In this document: positions 43,419-53,576 of the stretch, in pieces
Layout: each line of letters starts with the position of its first letter
Position numbering within the stretch: the first letter of the stretch is position 1
DNA from: Congregibacter variabilis
GTDB lineage: Bacteria > Pseudomonadota > Gammaproteobacteria > Pseudomonadales > Halieaceae
DNA length: 64,000 bases
Assembly: GCF_045689235.1 (NCBI RefSeq)
Contig: NZ_CP136864.1
Location: forward strand, 434,001 to 498,000
Direction of reading: 5' to 3'
Notes under the pieces: model-generated
Told to the model about the DNA's origin: nothing
Databases searched by the model: none
What the model saw: only the letters and a program-made list of their open reading frames with translations
Translations under genes and position numbers: made by a program

Positions 43419-46400
43419 ATGCGTCTAAAGTCGATTAAGCTGGCAGGCTTCAAGTCCTTCGTGGATCCCACTGCTGTGCACTTTCCCACCAATATGAGCG
43501 CCGTTGTCGGGCCCAATGGTTGCGGTAAATCCAATATTATTGACGCTGTGCGTTGGGTCATGGGTGAGAGCTCTGCCAAGAACCTGCGCGGCGAATCCAT
43601 GGCTGATGTCATTTTTAATGGCTCGGGCAACCGCCAGCCTGTGGGCCAGGCGTCTATTGAGCTGGTTTTCGATAACAGTGACGGTGGTGTTGGTGGCGAG
43701 TACGCCAGTTATGCAGAGATCGGCATCCGTCGGCAGGTCACCCGTGATGGTCAGTCTGAGTATTTCTTAAACGGCACGAAGTGTCGGCGACGCGATATCA
43801 CTGACATCTTTTTGGGAACCGGCTTAGGTCCTCGGAGCTACGCGATTATCGAGCAGGGCATGATTTCCCGGCTTATCGAATCCAAACCCGAAGAGCTTCG
43901 CATTTTTATCGAGGAAGCGGCGGGCATTTCCAAGTACAAAGAGCGTCGACGGGAGACCGAATCCCGGATGCGTCGAACACTGGAAAACCTTGAGCGTTTG
44001 ACGGACCTGCGTGATGAGCTGGAGCGTCAGCTGCAACACCTGCAGCGCCAGTCCCAGGCGGCAGAAAAGTACAAAAATCTCAAAGCTGAAGAGCGAGCCC
44101 TGCGCCAACAACTGATGGCAGCACAGTTGCGAGAGTTGCAGTCAAAGCTCGCCGCTGCAGCGCATGAGGTGGGAGAGCACGAGGTCCGCCTGGAGTCGGT
44201 TTATGCCGATCAACAGCGAGTGGACACCTCCCTTGAGCAGCATCGGGTGACCCACAGTGAGCGCAACGATGAGCTGGTCGAGGTTCAGGGTCGCTTTTAC
44301 GCTATTGGTTCTGAGGTCAGCCGCATCGAACAGGAGATCCGCTATCAGGGCGAGAAGGCTCAGCAGATTAATGACGACCTTCGCAGCACCGAGGTAGGGC
44401 TTGCACAGGCTAATCAGCACCTGGAAGAAGATGGTGACCGATTATCTGGGTGGGAAGAGGAGCTCGCATCTCTTGGGCCAGCTCTGGAGTCACAGCGGGC
44501 TGCTGCGGCAAGCGCCAGCGCCGCATTGGCGGACGCAGAGACAAAAATGCAGTCGTGGCAAACAGATTGGGATGAGTTCAACCAAAAGGCTGCTGTCCCG
44601 CGCCAGCAAACTGAAGTACAGCAGTCGCGCATTCAGCATCTGGAACACTCCCTGGCACGCCTGCAAAAGCGTTTGGAGCAGCTGGGCCACGAGCGCGAGT
44701 CACAGAACGATGACGAAGCGATGGAAGCTTTGGCCTCACTGCGGGAGGAGCTGGAACTGGCTAACGATGCCAGTGAAGTCCTGTCCGAAAAGCTCCAAAG
44801 TCTTGAAGGTGATGTTACCCGTTTGCGTCTTGAGCGTAGAGAGCGACAGGAAAAGCTCAACGATATGCGCTCAAAGCTGCAAATTCAGCGAGGCCGGGAG
44901 GCGTCACTTGATGCCTTGCAGCAGGCGGCAAAGGAGCGTGCAGAAGGCGGAAAAGTGGGTGATTGGCTTCGCCAGCGCGGACTGTCACAAAACCCCCGCT
45001 TATTGGATGAGCTTCAAGTCGAGGCCCGCTGGCAGAGCGCGGTAGAAGTTGTACTGGGCGGAGCTTTGCAGGGTGTATGCGTTGATAGCGTGGATACGCT
45101 TGATGAGGCGCTGGGCGAACTGGCCAGCGGCGATCTCACCCTGTTTGAGACCGGCGCAGAGGGTTCTCATGCCGAGGACTCTCTCGCGCGCAAGCTGCAG
45201 GGCGAGAGTCCCGCGCAATCGTTGTTAGCCGCAGTGCGCTGTGCCGAGAATAGTGCGGATGCCCGAGCTAAGCGGTCAAGCCTGGCGCCTGGAGAGTCAT
45301 TGATTACGCCTGAGGGGCTTTGGTTCGGCCGAAATTGGCTGCGAACGCTCAATGGCGGCGAAACTGAGTCAGGTCTTATTGGGCGGCAGCAGGAGTTGGA
45401 GGCCTTAGGCCAGGAGATTGCGCAGCTTACGGATGCTGAGGCCGAAGCCAAGAATGCCTTGGCTGACAGCGATGAGCGACTTGCCACGGCGGAGCAGCAG
45501 TTAAAAGCGTCGCGCGCTGAAGCCGATTCGGCGGCGGTTAAGCGATCGGATGTCTTGTCTCAGGTGCGGGCTGAAGAAGCCAAGCAGGAGCAGGTGCTTG
45601 CGCGACGTGAGCGCTTGGACCACGAAGTCAAAGAGTTGCGTTCCCAGTTTGAGCAAGAGCAATCAGCAATCGGTGAAGCGCGTAGCAAGCTCGCCGCAGC
45701 CATTGAATCCATGGATGGCGATACCGCCGACAGAGAGGCGCGGTTGTCTCTTCGTGATGGTCTTCGCAGCGCTTTGGATTCGGCAAGAAGTCAGGCACAT
45801 CAAAGCCGCGATTCTGCACATCAGGCGGCTCTTCGACATCAGTCTTTGGTGACTCAGAGCGAGACGATCCGCTCTGCTCTGGTGAGAAGTCGCGAGCAGG
45901 TTGAACGCCTTGGTGAGCGCCTGGAGATTTTGCAAAGTTCTCGCCTGGAGAACGATGAACCACTGGAAGGATTGAAGTTGGACCTGGAGTCGCAACTCGC
46001 TTTGCGGCTGGAGTCCGAGACCCACCTGACGGCCGCCCGACAGGCCCTGGCTGACATCGAGCACACCTTACGTGAAGCAGAGCAGGAGCGAATCCAGATT
46101 GAACAGCGCGCTGCGGGCCTGCGAGAGAAGCTCGAATCGCGTCGTTTCGCCGTGCAGGGGCTTGAGCACCAGCAAAACACCATGCAGGGTCAGTTGGAAG
46201 AATTGGGAGGCAATCTGGACAGTCTCCTCGAAGCCTTGCCAGAGGAAGTGGATATGTCAGCCTGGCAGGCGGAGCTTGAGCGTTACGCAAACCGTATCGC
46301 GCGATTGGGCCCGATCAATCTTGCAGCCGTTGAGGAGTATCAGCAGCAGTCAGAGCGCAAGCGATACCTTGATGCCCAGAACGAAGACCTGGAATCAGCC

Positions 46401-46919
46401 TTGGATACTCTCGAGGCAGCGATTCGAAAAATTGACAAAGAGACCCGCAATCGTTTCAAAGACACCTTTGATCAGGTGAACGCTGGCCTGCAGGAACTCT
46501 TCCCGCGGGTGTTCGGCGGCGGTGCGGCAAGCCTGGAGATGACGGGCGATGACTTGCTGGATACCGGTGTGTCAATTCTGGCCCAGCCTCCAGGCAAGAA
46601 GAACAGCACCATTCATTTGTTGTCCGGTGGCGAGAAGGCTCTCACGGCGATCGCATTGGTGTTCTCAATTTTCCAGCTTAATCCTGCGCCGTTTTGTATG
46701 CTCGACGAGGTCGATGCGCCATTGGATGATGCCAACGTTGGGCGGTACGCGCGGATGGTTAAAGAAATGTCAGAGAAGGTGCAGTTTGTGTTCATTACCC
46801 ACAATAAGATCACTATGGAAATGGCCGATCAGCTCATGGGTGTGACAATGCATGAGCCTGGCGTTTCCCGTCTGGTGACCGTCGATGTAGAAGAAGCCGC
46901 AGAACTGGCAGCGAGCTGA
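43419..46919 (+). CDS. smc: SMC, chromosome segregation ATPase
   Basis: This 1166-residue protein has Walker A GPNGCGKSN (31-39), two long coiled coils broken by a hinge (about 500-620), and C-terminal signature LLSGGEKALTAIAL with Walker B FCMLDEVDAPLDD. It entraps DNA and helps compact and separate sister chromosomes. Gammaproteobacteria with smc rather than mukB fit this window. It leads smc-zipA-ligA, the order seen in Pseudomonas. Confidence 0.98.
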   Translation: MRLKSIKLAGFKSFVDPTAVHFPTNMSAVVGPNGCGKSNIIDAVRWVMGESSAKNLRGESMADVIFNGSGNRQPVGQASIELVFDNSDGGVGGEYASYAEIGIRRQVTRDGQSEYFLNGTKCRRRDITDIFLGTGLGPRSYAIIEQGMISRLIESKPEELRIFIEEAAGISKYKERRRETESRMRRTLENLERLTDLRDELERQLQHLQRQSQAAEKYKNLKAEERALRQQLMAAQLRELQSKLAAAAHEVGEHEVRLESVYADQQRVDTSLEQHRVTHSERNDELVEVQGRFYAIGSEVSRIEQEIRYQGEKAQQINDDLRSTEVGLAQANQHLEEDGDRLSGWEEELASLGPALESQRAAAASASAALADAETKMQSWQTDWDEFNQKAAVPRQQTEVQQSRIQHLEHSLARLQKRLEQLGHERESQNDDEAMEALASLREELELANDASEVLSEKLQSLEGDVTRLRLERRERQEKLNDMRSKLQIQRGREASLDALQQAAKERAEGGKVGDWLRQRGLSQNPRLLDELQVEARWQSAVEVVLGGALQGVCVDSVDTLDEALGELASGDLTLFETGAEGSHAEDSLARKLQGESPAQSLLAAVRCAENSADARAKRSSLAPGESLITPEGLWFGRNWLRTLNGGETESGLIGRQQELEALGQEIAQLTDAEAEAKNALADSDERLATAEQQLKASRAEADSAAVKRSDVLSQVRAEEAKQEQVLARRERLDHEVKELRSQFEQEQSAIGEARSKLAAAIESMDGDTADREARLSLRDGLRSALDSARSQAHQSRDSAHQAALRHQSLVTQSETIRSALVRSREQVERLGERLEILQSSRLENDEPLEGLKLDLESQLALRLESETHLTAARQALADIEHTLREAEQERIQIEQRAAGLREKLESRRFAVQGLEHQQNTMQGQLEELGGNLDSLLEALPEEVDMSAWQAELERYANRIARLGPINLAAVEEYQQQSERKRYLDAQNEDLESALDTLEAAIRKIDKETRNRFKDTFDQVNAGLQELFPRVFGGGAASLEMTGDDLLDTGVSILAQPPGKKNSTIHLLSGGEKALTAIALVFSIFQLNPAPFCMLDEVDAPLDDANVGRYARMVKEMSEKVQFVFITHNKITMEMADQLMGVTMHEPGVSRLVTVDVEEAAELAAS

Positions 46920-46980
46920 TAGTGCGTCGCGGTCATGGGACATCTTGTTCGCTGTTGTCTGGGGAGGAGTATAAAAGCCC

Positions 46981-47922
46981 GTGCCTGAACTGACTTTACG
47001 CGATGGAATGGTGCTCGTCGGGAGTCTTTTGATTCTCGCAGTGATGATCGATGCCTGGCGCAGGATGCGCAGTCAGCAGAGGGAGCGGCTGCGCGTCAAA
47101 CTGGCGCCAGAGCTGCCTCCGGATGTGCCGGCCGAGGATCTTACTGTTTTTCGTGAGCTGCCTAATGGCGGCGCGCGCATAGTTAGTCGCGAAGATCTGC
47201 TGGGTAGCGATGGACTGGGTCCCTCCAGCGATAAGCCCCGGATTTTAGCCGATGAAGAGCTGGCGGACGCATTGGAAGGTGGATCCCTGGAAGGAGCATC
47301 CGGGAAGGCGACCCGTGCAGCCCCTGAGAAAGACCCAAGTACTGCGCCGCCACAGGCGCACTCGGAGTCTGTGTCTTTTGAGGGTATGCGTGCCGATAGC
47401 AATGAGCCTACGAATCTCGACTGGCTCGACGACATCCCGGAGCCGGACGTCCCTCGCGAGCTCAGCGATGACGAAGCCCAGAGCGCTGTCCAGACTGAAG
47501 TTATTATTCTTCACGTGATGTCCCGCAACTCCGAAGGCTTTGCTGGTAAAGACATTCTGGAGATTCTGCTGGCCTGCGATCTGCGTTTTGGTGACATGAA
47601 CTTTTTTCATCGTCACGAGCAGCAGGCAGGTCGTGGTCCCATTCAGTTCAGCGTCGCAAATATGCTCCAGCCGGGCGTTTTTGATATCGATAATATGGAC
47701 GGAATGTTCACCAGGGGGCTGGTGTTTTTTGTGACACTCCCCGGTCCCGAAGACATGATCCAGGCCTTTGATTACATGCTGGAGACCGCTCGCGTGGTCG
47801 CCCGAAATCTTGGCGGAGACCTGCTGGATGAGTCCCGAAGTGTATTGACGCAGCAAGCGGTAGAGCACTCCCGGCAGCAAATTCGTGAGCTTGAACGTCG
47901 ACTACTTGCCCAGCGGGGCTAG
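46981..47922 (+). CDS. zipA: ZipA, FtsZ-tethering division protein
   Basis: This 313-residue protein has an N-terminal membrane helix (GMVLVGSLLILAVMIDAW), a charged and Pro/Glu-rich linker (about 50-170), and the C-terminal FtsZ-binding fold (about 175-313, with EVIILHVMSRNSEGFAG and GLVFFVTLPGPEDMIQAFD). It anchors FtsZ protofilaments to the inner membrane. It starts GTG at 46981 with GGGGAGGAG 11-12 bases upstream, slightly far. LigA follows 8 bp later. Confidence 0.95.
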   Translation: MPELTLRDGMVLVGSLLILAVMIDAWRRMRSQQRERLRVKLAPELPPDVPAEDLTVFRELPNGGARIVSREDLLGSDGLGPSSDKPRILADEELADALEGGSLEGASGKATRAAPEKDPSTAPPQAHSESVSFEGMRADSNEPTNLDWLDDIPEPDVPRELSDDEAQSAVQTEVIILHVMSRNSEGFAGKDILEILLACDLRFGDMNFFHRHEQQAGRGPIQFSVANMLQPGVFDIDNMDGMFTRGLVFFVTLPGPEDMIQAFDYMLETARVVARNLGGDLLDESRSVLTQQAVEHSRQQIRELERRLLAQRG

Positions 47923-47930
47923 GAATAGAC

Positions 47931-49958
47931 ATGTCTCAGCCCGACGATGTCCAAGCCAAGGTTGAGGCTCTGCGTGCTCAGCTTGAGCGCTGGAGCCATC
48001 AGTACTACGTTCTGGATGATCCTAAGGTCCCTGATCAGGACTACGACAAAGCGCTCCGAGAGTTGCAGGAGCTCGAAGCCCAATATCCTGAGCTCAAGGA
48101 TCCTTCTTCTCCGACACAACGTGTGGGCGCGGCTCCTCTTGGTGCCTTTGAAAGCGTGGCGCATCCGATGCCAATGCTGTCATTGGACAATGCGTTTAGC
48201 GACGAGGAGCTTAGTGCTTTTTTACAACGTGTTGTTGACCGACTGGATGTAGAGACGCTCCCGGAGTTAGTAGCGGAGCCCAAGCTTGACGGGATCGCGG
48301 TGAGTTTGATCTACCGTCAAGGGGTTCTTGCGCGAGCTGCCACCCGCGGGGATGGTACCCACGGAGAAGACATCACCCTTAACGTGCGCACTATTGGTTC
48401 AGTTCCCTTGAAACTTCGGGGAGATAAGTGGCCCGAGCTGGTGGAAATTCGCGGTGAAATATTCATGCCTCGAGCGGGGTTTGAGGCTTTCAATGAGCAA
48501 GCACGGCGTGATGGCGAGAAACCCTTTGTAAATCCACGGAATGCGGCTGCTGGCTCTTTGCGTCAGCTGGATTCTCGAATTACGGCGCGGAGACCTTTGG
48601 CGTTCTGTGCCTATGCATCGGGTCAGCATCCCGAGGATGATTGGCCCAAATCCCACTGGGATGTGCTGCAACTCTTTTGTTCCTGGGGGGTTCCCATCAG
48701 TCGTTACGCAGAACGGCTGTCCAGTTTGGAAGACTGCGTTGATTACTACCAACGTCTGGGTGAGCAACGCGATAGCTTGAGTTTTGATATCGACGGGATC
48801 GTGTACAAAGTAAATGACTTTGAGGCGCAGCGTAAGCTGGGTTTCGTTGCGCGTGCGCCGCGCTGGTCTATTGCCAGAAAGTTTCCTGCTCAGGAGGCGG
48901 TTACCAGGGTGACAGGGGTAGAGTTTCAGGTGGGGCGAACGGGTGCAATTACACCGGTAGCCAGACTTGAGCCGGTGTTTGTCGGCGGCGTTACCGTAAG
49001 TAATGCGACTTTGCACAACATGGATGAAATAGGGCGTTTGGAGCTCCATCACGGCGATACCGTGGTAGTGCGGCGGGCGGGTGATGTAATTCCTCAGGTT
49101 GTTTCGGTGATTGAGGAGCGACGGTCTGCGGGTGCTACGCGCATCGAGGCGCCAAACGCTTGCCCGGTATGCGCGTCCGGGGTTGAGCGTGTTGCAGGCG
49201 AGGCCACGTTGCGCTGTTCCGGCGGCTTGGGGTGTCCGGCACAACTCAAAGCGGCCATACGACATTTTGCAAGTCGTCGAGCGATGGATATCGATGGTCT
49301 CGGAGAGAAGCTGATCGAGCAGATGGTGGATGCTGGGCTGGTGCGGGACGTTTCAGACCTGTTCAAGCTGGAGCCTGAGGCGCTTCTTAAGCTTGATCGT
49401 GTGGGACAAAAATCCGCAGCGAAGCTGCTGAGGGCGATTGAATCCAGTCGCAAGACCACGCTTCCGCGATTTGTGTTTGCGCTGGGCATTCGTGAGGTTG
49501 GTGAAGCTACGGCTCTGGCGCTCGCAAAGCATTTCGGCAGCATCGAGGCCATAGCGTCTGCGGACCTCGATAGTCTCTTGGAAGTGCCGGACGTAGGCCC
49601 TGTTGTTGCAGAGCACCTGCTTGCGTTTTTTAGCTCTCATGCCAATCAGCAGGTACTTGAGCGACTTTTGGGCGCAGGCGTGGTGTGGCCGGTAATTGCT
49701 ACTACAGAGGATGTGTCGGGACCGCTGGAGGGTCAGACCTGGGTCGTAAGCGGAAAACTTGAGAGCCAATCCCGTGAGGAAGCCGAAGAGACGCTTCGAA
49801 GTCTTGGGGCGCGCACTGCCAAGTCCGTATCGGCCAAGACCAGTGTTTTGCTAGCTGGCCCCGGTGCTGGGAGCAAACTGACGAAGGCTCAGTCTCTGGG
49901 CATCGAAATTATTGACGAGCAGGACTTTCTGGCCCGTGTTGCGGAGGCCTCAGGGTGA
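47931..49958 (+). CDS. ligA: NAD-dependent DNA ligase LigA
   Basis: This 675-residue enzyme joins nicks using NAD+. It has adenylation Lys118 in PKLDGIA, an OB fold, a four-Cys zinc finger (CPVCASGV ... LRCSGGLGCPAQ), HhH repeats and a C-terminal BRCT domain (about 595-675, GQTWVVSGKL). Length matches the family (about 670). It is essential for replication and repair. The stop overlaps the GTG start of the next gene. Confidence 0.98.
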   Translation: MSQPDDVQAKVEALRAQLERWSHQYYVLDDPKVPDQDYDKALRELQELEAQYPELKDPSSPTQRVGAAPLGAFESVAHPMPMLSLDNAFSDEELSAFLQRVVDRLDVETLPELVAEPKLDGIAVSLIYRQGVLARAATRGDGTHGEDITLNVRTIGSVPLKLRGDKWPELVEIRGEIFMPRAGFEAFNEQARRDGEKPFVNPRNAAAGSLRQLDSRITARRPLAFCAYASGQHPEDDWPKSHWDVLQLFCSWGVPISRYAERLSSLEDCVDYYQRLGEQRDSLSFDIDGIVYKVNDFEAQRKLGFVARAPRWSIARKFPAQEAVTRVTGVEFQVGRTGAITPVARLEPVFVGGVTVSNATLHNMDEIGRLELHHGDTVVVRRAGDVIPQVVSVIEERRSAGATRIEAPNACPVCASGVERVAGEATLRCSGGLGCPAQLKAAIRHFASRRAMDIDGLGEKLIEQMVDAGLVRDVSDLFKLEPEALLKLDRVGQKSAAKLLRAIESSRKTTLPRFVFALGIREVGEATALALAKHFGSIEAIASADLDSLLEVPDVGPVVAEHLLAFFSSHANQQVLERLLGAGVVWPVIATTEDVSGPLEGQTWVVSGKLESQSREEAEETLRSLGARTAKSVSAKTSVLLAGPGAGSKLTKAQSLGIEIIDEQDFLARVAEASG

Positions 49959-50581
49959 TCCCCGCGTCTCGACTGTTGCCGCTGTCTGTGGCGTTCTTGA
50001 TCGCTTTGGCGCTCGGGGGCTGCGCGACTTCACCACCTAAAGACGTGAATAATATTTGCGGAATATTTGATGATAAACGAGGTTGGTACGCAGACGCCCG
50101 CGATGCAGAAAAAGCCTGGGGCACTTCGATTCCGGTATTGATGGCTATTGTTCATCAGGAATCGCGGTTCGTTGCCAATGCAAAGCCGCCGCGGAAGAAA
50201 ATTCTCGGATTCATTCCTGGGCCTCGCCCGTCGGATTCCTATGGCTATAGTCAGGCTCTTGAATCGACCTGGGAGGGCTATCAACGCTCGGCGGGGCGCT
50301 ACGGCGCCGATCGCGATGACTTTGGCGACGCCCTGGATTTTGTGGGCTGGTATAACCATCAGTCCTATCGTCGCAATGGTATTGCCAAGAACGACGCGTA
50401 TCGTCTTTATCTGGCCTATCACGAAGGTCATGGAGGTTATGAGCGGGGAACTTATGGATCCAAAGACTGGCTGTTAGCGGTTGCGCGTAAGGTGTCTGAT
50501 CGCTCTGCGCTGTACGACCGACAGTTGGGAGGCTGCAGAGCTGAGTTAGAGAAGGGTAGAGGCTGGTTTGACTGGTTCTAA
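49955..50581 (+). CDS. SLT-domain lipoprotein, putative lytic transglycosylase
   Basis: This 208-residue predicted lipoprotein has signal RLLPLSVAFLIALALGGC (Cys23). It has a lysozyme-like transglycosylase domain with catalytic Glu in MAIVHQESRF, SYGYSQALESTWEGYQ and the terminal YHEGHGGYERGTY. It should cleave peptidoglycan glycan strands from the outer-membrane side. The GTG start overlaps the ligA stop, so expression is coupled to ligA. Confidence 0.87.
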   Translation: MIPASRLLPLSVAFLIALALGGCATSPPKDVNNICGIFDDKRGWYADARDAEKAWGTSIPVLMAIVHQESRFVANAKPPRKKILGFIPGPRPSDSYGYSQALESTWEGYQRSAGRYGADRDDFGDALDFVGWYNHQSYRRNGIAKNDAYRLYLAYHEGHGGYERGTYGSKDWLLAVARKVSDRSALYDRQLGGCRAELEKGRGWFDWF

Positions 50582-50613
50582 TACGAACAGTTCTTTGCTC
50601 GATCATCCGTGGT

Positions 50614-50631
50614 CTGTCATCTTTGTGTCAC
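50614..50631 (+). promoter_or_regulatory. Pho box upstream of phoB
   Basis: CTGTCATCTTTGTGTCAC matches the PhoB operator (two CTGTCA-type 7-mers with a 4-base spacer). It replaces the -35 element; CAAGAT, 10 bases downstream at 50642-50647, is a candidate -10. It implies PhoB autoregulation and control of the whole downstream operon. Confidence 0.8.
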
Positions 50632-50683
50632 ACGCGGGCTGCAAGATTCACGACTTTGGCAGTCCTTTTGGAGAGTATTGGGG

Positions 50684-51394
50684 ATGAGCGAGCGTACGGT
50701 TCTGGTTGTTGATGATGAGTTTGCCATTCGAGATATGCTGAGGATGGCATTGGAGATTGTTGATTACCGATGTCTTGAAGCAGACAACATTCAGGATGCC
50801 CACGCAATCGTGGTCGATCAGCGCCCGGACATCGTGCTTCTTGATTGGATGTTGCCCGGAGGCAGTGGTATCGAGCTACTGCGACGACTGAAGCGCGACG
50901 AAACCACTCAAGAAATCCCTGTGATCATGCTTACTGCAAAGACTGCCGAGGATAATGTGATTCAGGGCCTCGAGGTCGGTGCCGACGACTACATAACCAA
51001 ACCCTTCGCGCCCCGGGAACTGATCGCGCGGATTAAGGCGCTGTTGCGCCGCTCGGGAGTGGGTGAGAGCACTGATCGCATGCAGGTTTCGGAGCTGATT
51101 CTGGACGGTAAGAGTCGTCGAGTGTTTCTTGCGGAACAGCCTTTGGATATGGGTCCCACAGAGTTCAATTTACTGCAGTTTTTTATGTCGCATCCCGAGC
51201 GTGCTTATAGCCGTAATCAAATGCTGGACCAGGTCTGGGGTGCCAATGTCTATGTAGAAGAGCGAACAGTAGATGTGCACATCCGGCGTTTGCGTAAAGC
51301 GCTACAAATAGACGGTAAAGACTACAGCGGGGTGATTCAAACGGTACGCGGCACGGGTTATCGCTTTTCCTCTCGAGGAGTACCCACGGATTGA
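50684..51394 (+). CDS. phoB: PhoB, phosphate response regulator
   Basis: This 236-residue OmpR-family regulator has a receiver domain with phospho-acceptor Asp54 (LLDWMLPGG), the switch Thr in MLTAKT and conserved ADDYITKPF. The winged-helix DNA-binding domain runs to the C-terminus (VEERTVDVHIRRLRKAL). ATG 50684 is used although the frame is open earlier. PhoB activates Pho-box genes under phosphate starvation. PhoR follows with overlapping stop/start. Confidence 0.97.
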   Translation: MSERTVLVVDDEFAIRDMLRMALEIVDYRCLEADNIQDAHAIVVDQRPDIVLLDWMLPGGSGIELLRRLKRDETTQEIPVIMLTAKTAEDNVIQGLEVGADDYITKPFAPRELIARIKALLRRSGVGESTDRMQVSELILDGKSRRVFLAEQPLDMGPTEFNLLQFFMSHPERAYSRNQMLDQVWGANVYVEERTVDVHIRRLRKALQIDGKDYSGVIQTVRGTGYRFSSRGVPTD

Positions 51395-52668
51395 GTCTTG
51401 CGGGCAGTTGGCGCGCCGAACTTCGTAAACTGCTGCTGGTCCTTGCCGCTTCGGGGCTGCTTGGATGGGCCACGGGTTATACGCTGGAAATGTTGTGCCT
51501 GGGGCTTTTTGTACTCACAGGTATTTGGCTTTGGCAGCTCTGGCTGATGCGTCGCTGGCTGGAGGACCCCAATAAAGCGCCACCGGAGAGTGCCGGAATC
51601 TGGGGTCTGGTCTACGACACGATTTACGGCTTGCAGCGGGAAAACCGCGAAGCCAGAGGTCGTCTACAGTCAACAGTGGATTATTTGAGAAGCTCTTTTG
51701 CGTCTATGCGCGATGGGGTGTTGATTCTTACGCAAAGTGGCGCGATCGAATGGTCCAACGACGCTGCGCAGGGCCTGCTGGGTTTGGATTACCCCCGGGA
51801 CCGAGGCCAGCCTGTATTGAACCTTCTGCGTTGGCCTGTTTTTCACGACTATTTTTTGAAGGGTGATTTTCAGCAGCCTTTACAGCTCCCTAGTGCTAGC
51901 GACAGTAGGCAAATACTCCAGGTAGAAATCACGACATTTGCTGGAGGTGATTTTTTATTATTCTTTCGTGATGTGACTCGTATCGTTCAGATGGAGCAAA
52001 TGCGCCGTGATTTTGTGGGTAATGTATCTCACGAACTGCGTACGCCCTTGACTGTATTTAAAGGCTATCTTGATACGCTTTCGTCGAGCGAGTTGTTTGA
52101 TGAGCCGCGCTTCAAAAAAGCTGCGGGGCAGATGGATCAGCAGGTTCAACGCATGGAGAACCTGCTTACGGATTTGTTGTGGTTGAGTCGTATTGAAACT
52201 GTTAGCGAAGATCGCGAGACAAATGCGGTCGACATGGTGGCCATGCTTGAAGAACTGCGTGAGGAACTTGGTTCCAGTTACCCGGACCGGCTGGTGGTTC
52301 TTGAGATAGAAACACGGGACAAGGTTCTGGGTAACTATCGGGAACTGCGGAGTGCCGTATCTAACCTGGTAATCAATGCCCTGAAGTACAGTGGAGACGA
52401 AGATCCGGTCCGGGTCAGTTGGGTGCGCGAAGACGACACCTTAGTGTTGCACATAGTGGATTCGGGTGTGGGCATCGAAGAGCGGCACCTCAGTCGGATT
52501 ACAGAACGCTTTTATCGGGTTGATGAAAGTCGCAACGCTCGCACCGGCGGTACGGGCTTGGGGCTGGCGATTGTCAAGCACGTCGCAGCATCGCACCGCG
52601 CAGAGCTTACGATTGATAGTGAGCCAGGGCGCGGCAGCCGGTTTTCTTTGCACTTTCCATTACCGTGA
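51391..52668 (+). CDS. phoR: PhoR, phosphate sensor kinase
   Basis: This 425-residue histidine kinase has N-terminal membrane helices (about 12-52), a PAS-like domain (about 95-195) and the HisKA His214 in VGNVSHELRTPL. The HATPase domain carries N-box LVINALKYSGD and G-box GTGLGLAIVKHV. The start is TTG at 51391, overlapping the phoB stop (TTGA), with GAGGAG upstream. It autophosphorylates and controls PhoB together with PhoU and the Pst transporter. Confidence 0.95.
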   Translation: MSLAGSWRAELRKLLLVLAASGLLGWATGYTLEMLCLGLFVLTGIWLWQLWLMRRWLEDPNKAPPESAGIWGLVYDTIYGLQRENREARGRLQSTVDYLRSSFASMRDGVLILTQSGAIEWSNDAAQGLLGLDYPRDRGQPVLNLLRWPVFHDYFLKGDFQQPLQLPSASDSRQILQVEITTFAGGDFLLFFRDVTRIVQMEQMRRDFVGNVSHELRTPLTVFKGYLDTLSSSELFDEPRFKKAAGQMDQQVQRMENLLTDLLWLSRIETVSEDRETNAVDMVAMLEELREELGSSYPDRLVVLEIETRDKVLGNYRELRSAVSNLVINALKYSGDEDPVRVSWVREDDTLVLHIVDSGVGIEERHLSRITERFYRVDESRNARTGGTGLGLAIVKHVAASHRAELTIDSEPGRGSRFSLHFPLP

Positions 52669-53576
52669 AACGTCGATCTCTGCTTTCTGCGCTTCTCGCC
52701 AGTAGCCTGATGCTTTGTTTTGCCTCCGCAAGCGCCGATGAGCCGCTTGTGGGTAAGTTGGTTAGCACGGGCTCGGACACGCTCGGCGCGCTAACGTCTA
52801 TTTGGGCGGAGATGTTAACGGCGAGGCATCCTCGCGTTTCTATGCAGGTCCGGGCAATTGGTTCCGGCGCAGCACCTACGGCTTTGATTCAAGGCACTGC
52901 TGATATTGGGCCTATGAGTCGACCCATGTCACCGGCTGAAATCAGCGCGTTTACGCGTAAATTTGGTTATCAACCTACGGCGGTGCCGGTAGCCGAGGAT
53001 GCGCTCGCGGTTTTTGTGCATCGCGACAATCCACTGGAAGTAATTAGCACCGCACAACTTGACGCAATATTTTCTGGAACGCGTCGCTGTGGGTACCCAC
53101 GAGCGATCCGTGACTGGGGTAGTCTGGGCTTAGCGGAACACTGGTCGCATCGAGTAATCAGCGTATATGGTCGTAGCGCCGCGTCCGGGACCTATAGTGT
53201 GTTTCGTCGCCAGGTCTTATGTTCCGGCGATTTTGCTGTCTATCTTAATCGTCTTGTAGGCTCCTCTGCGGTGGTGAGGGCTGTTGCGATGGATGAAAAC
53301 GGTATTGGATACGCCAGTGCAGGTTATTTGAACGACAGCGTGAAGAGACTTCGGGTGGTTCACGATGACGGCGTGGAAGAGGCCGTATTAGCGCGGCGCC
53401 TGTTCGTTTATATCAATCGTCCCCCGCAAACGTCTATCGATGAAGTCACTGCGGCATTTCTGGATATGGTGTTTAGCGTTGAGGGGCAAAGGGAAGTGTC
53501 CCGTCTGGGCTACGGAGCTTTGGATAAAGCCGAGCTTGTGAAACTGCGCCAGGACCTGGGTCTTGGCGATGCTTGA
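52665..53576 (+). CDS. pstS: PstS-like phosphate-binding protein
   Basis: This 303-residue periplasmic protein has a signal peptide (LLSALLASSLMLCFASASA) then a PBP_like_2 fold. The phosphate-site motifs include GSDTLG, GSGAAPTALIQGTADIGPMSRPM and the SAASGTYSVF loop. It delivers phosphate to PstCA. The GTG start overlaps the phoR stop (GTGA), and the C-terminus overlaps pstC. It is shorter than E. coli PstS (346) but keeps the binding loops. Confidence 0.93.
   Translation: MKRRSLLSALLASSLMLCFASASADEPLVGKLVSTGSDTLGALTSIWAEMLTARHPRVSMQVRAIGSGAAPTALIQGTADIGPMSRPMSPAEISAFTRKFGYQPTAVPVAEDALAVFVHRDNPLEVISTAQLDAIFSGTRRCGYPRAIRDWGSLGLAEHWSHRVISVYGRSAASGTYSVFRRQVLCSGDFAVYLNRLVGSSAVVRAVAMDENGIGYASAGYLNDSVKRLRVVHDDGVEEAVLARRLFVYINRPPQTSIDEVTAAFLDMVFSVEGQREVSRLGYGALDKAELVKLRQDLGLGDA

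Noticed and set aside
45628..46290. Minus-strand open frame inside smc
   Set aside because: Antisense shadow in Gln/Glu-rich coiled-coil coding sequence; residue content (many Pro, Arg, Ser) is typical of a shadow.
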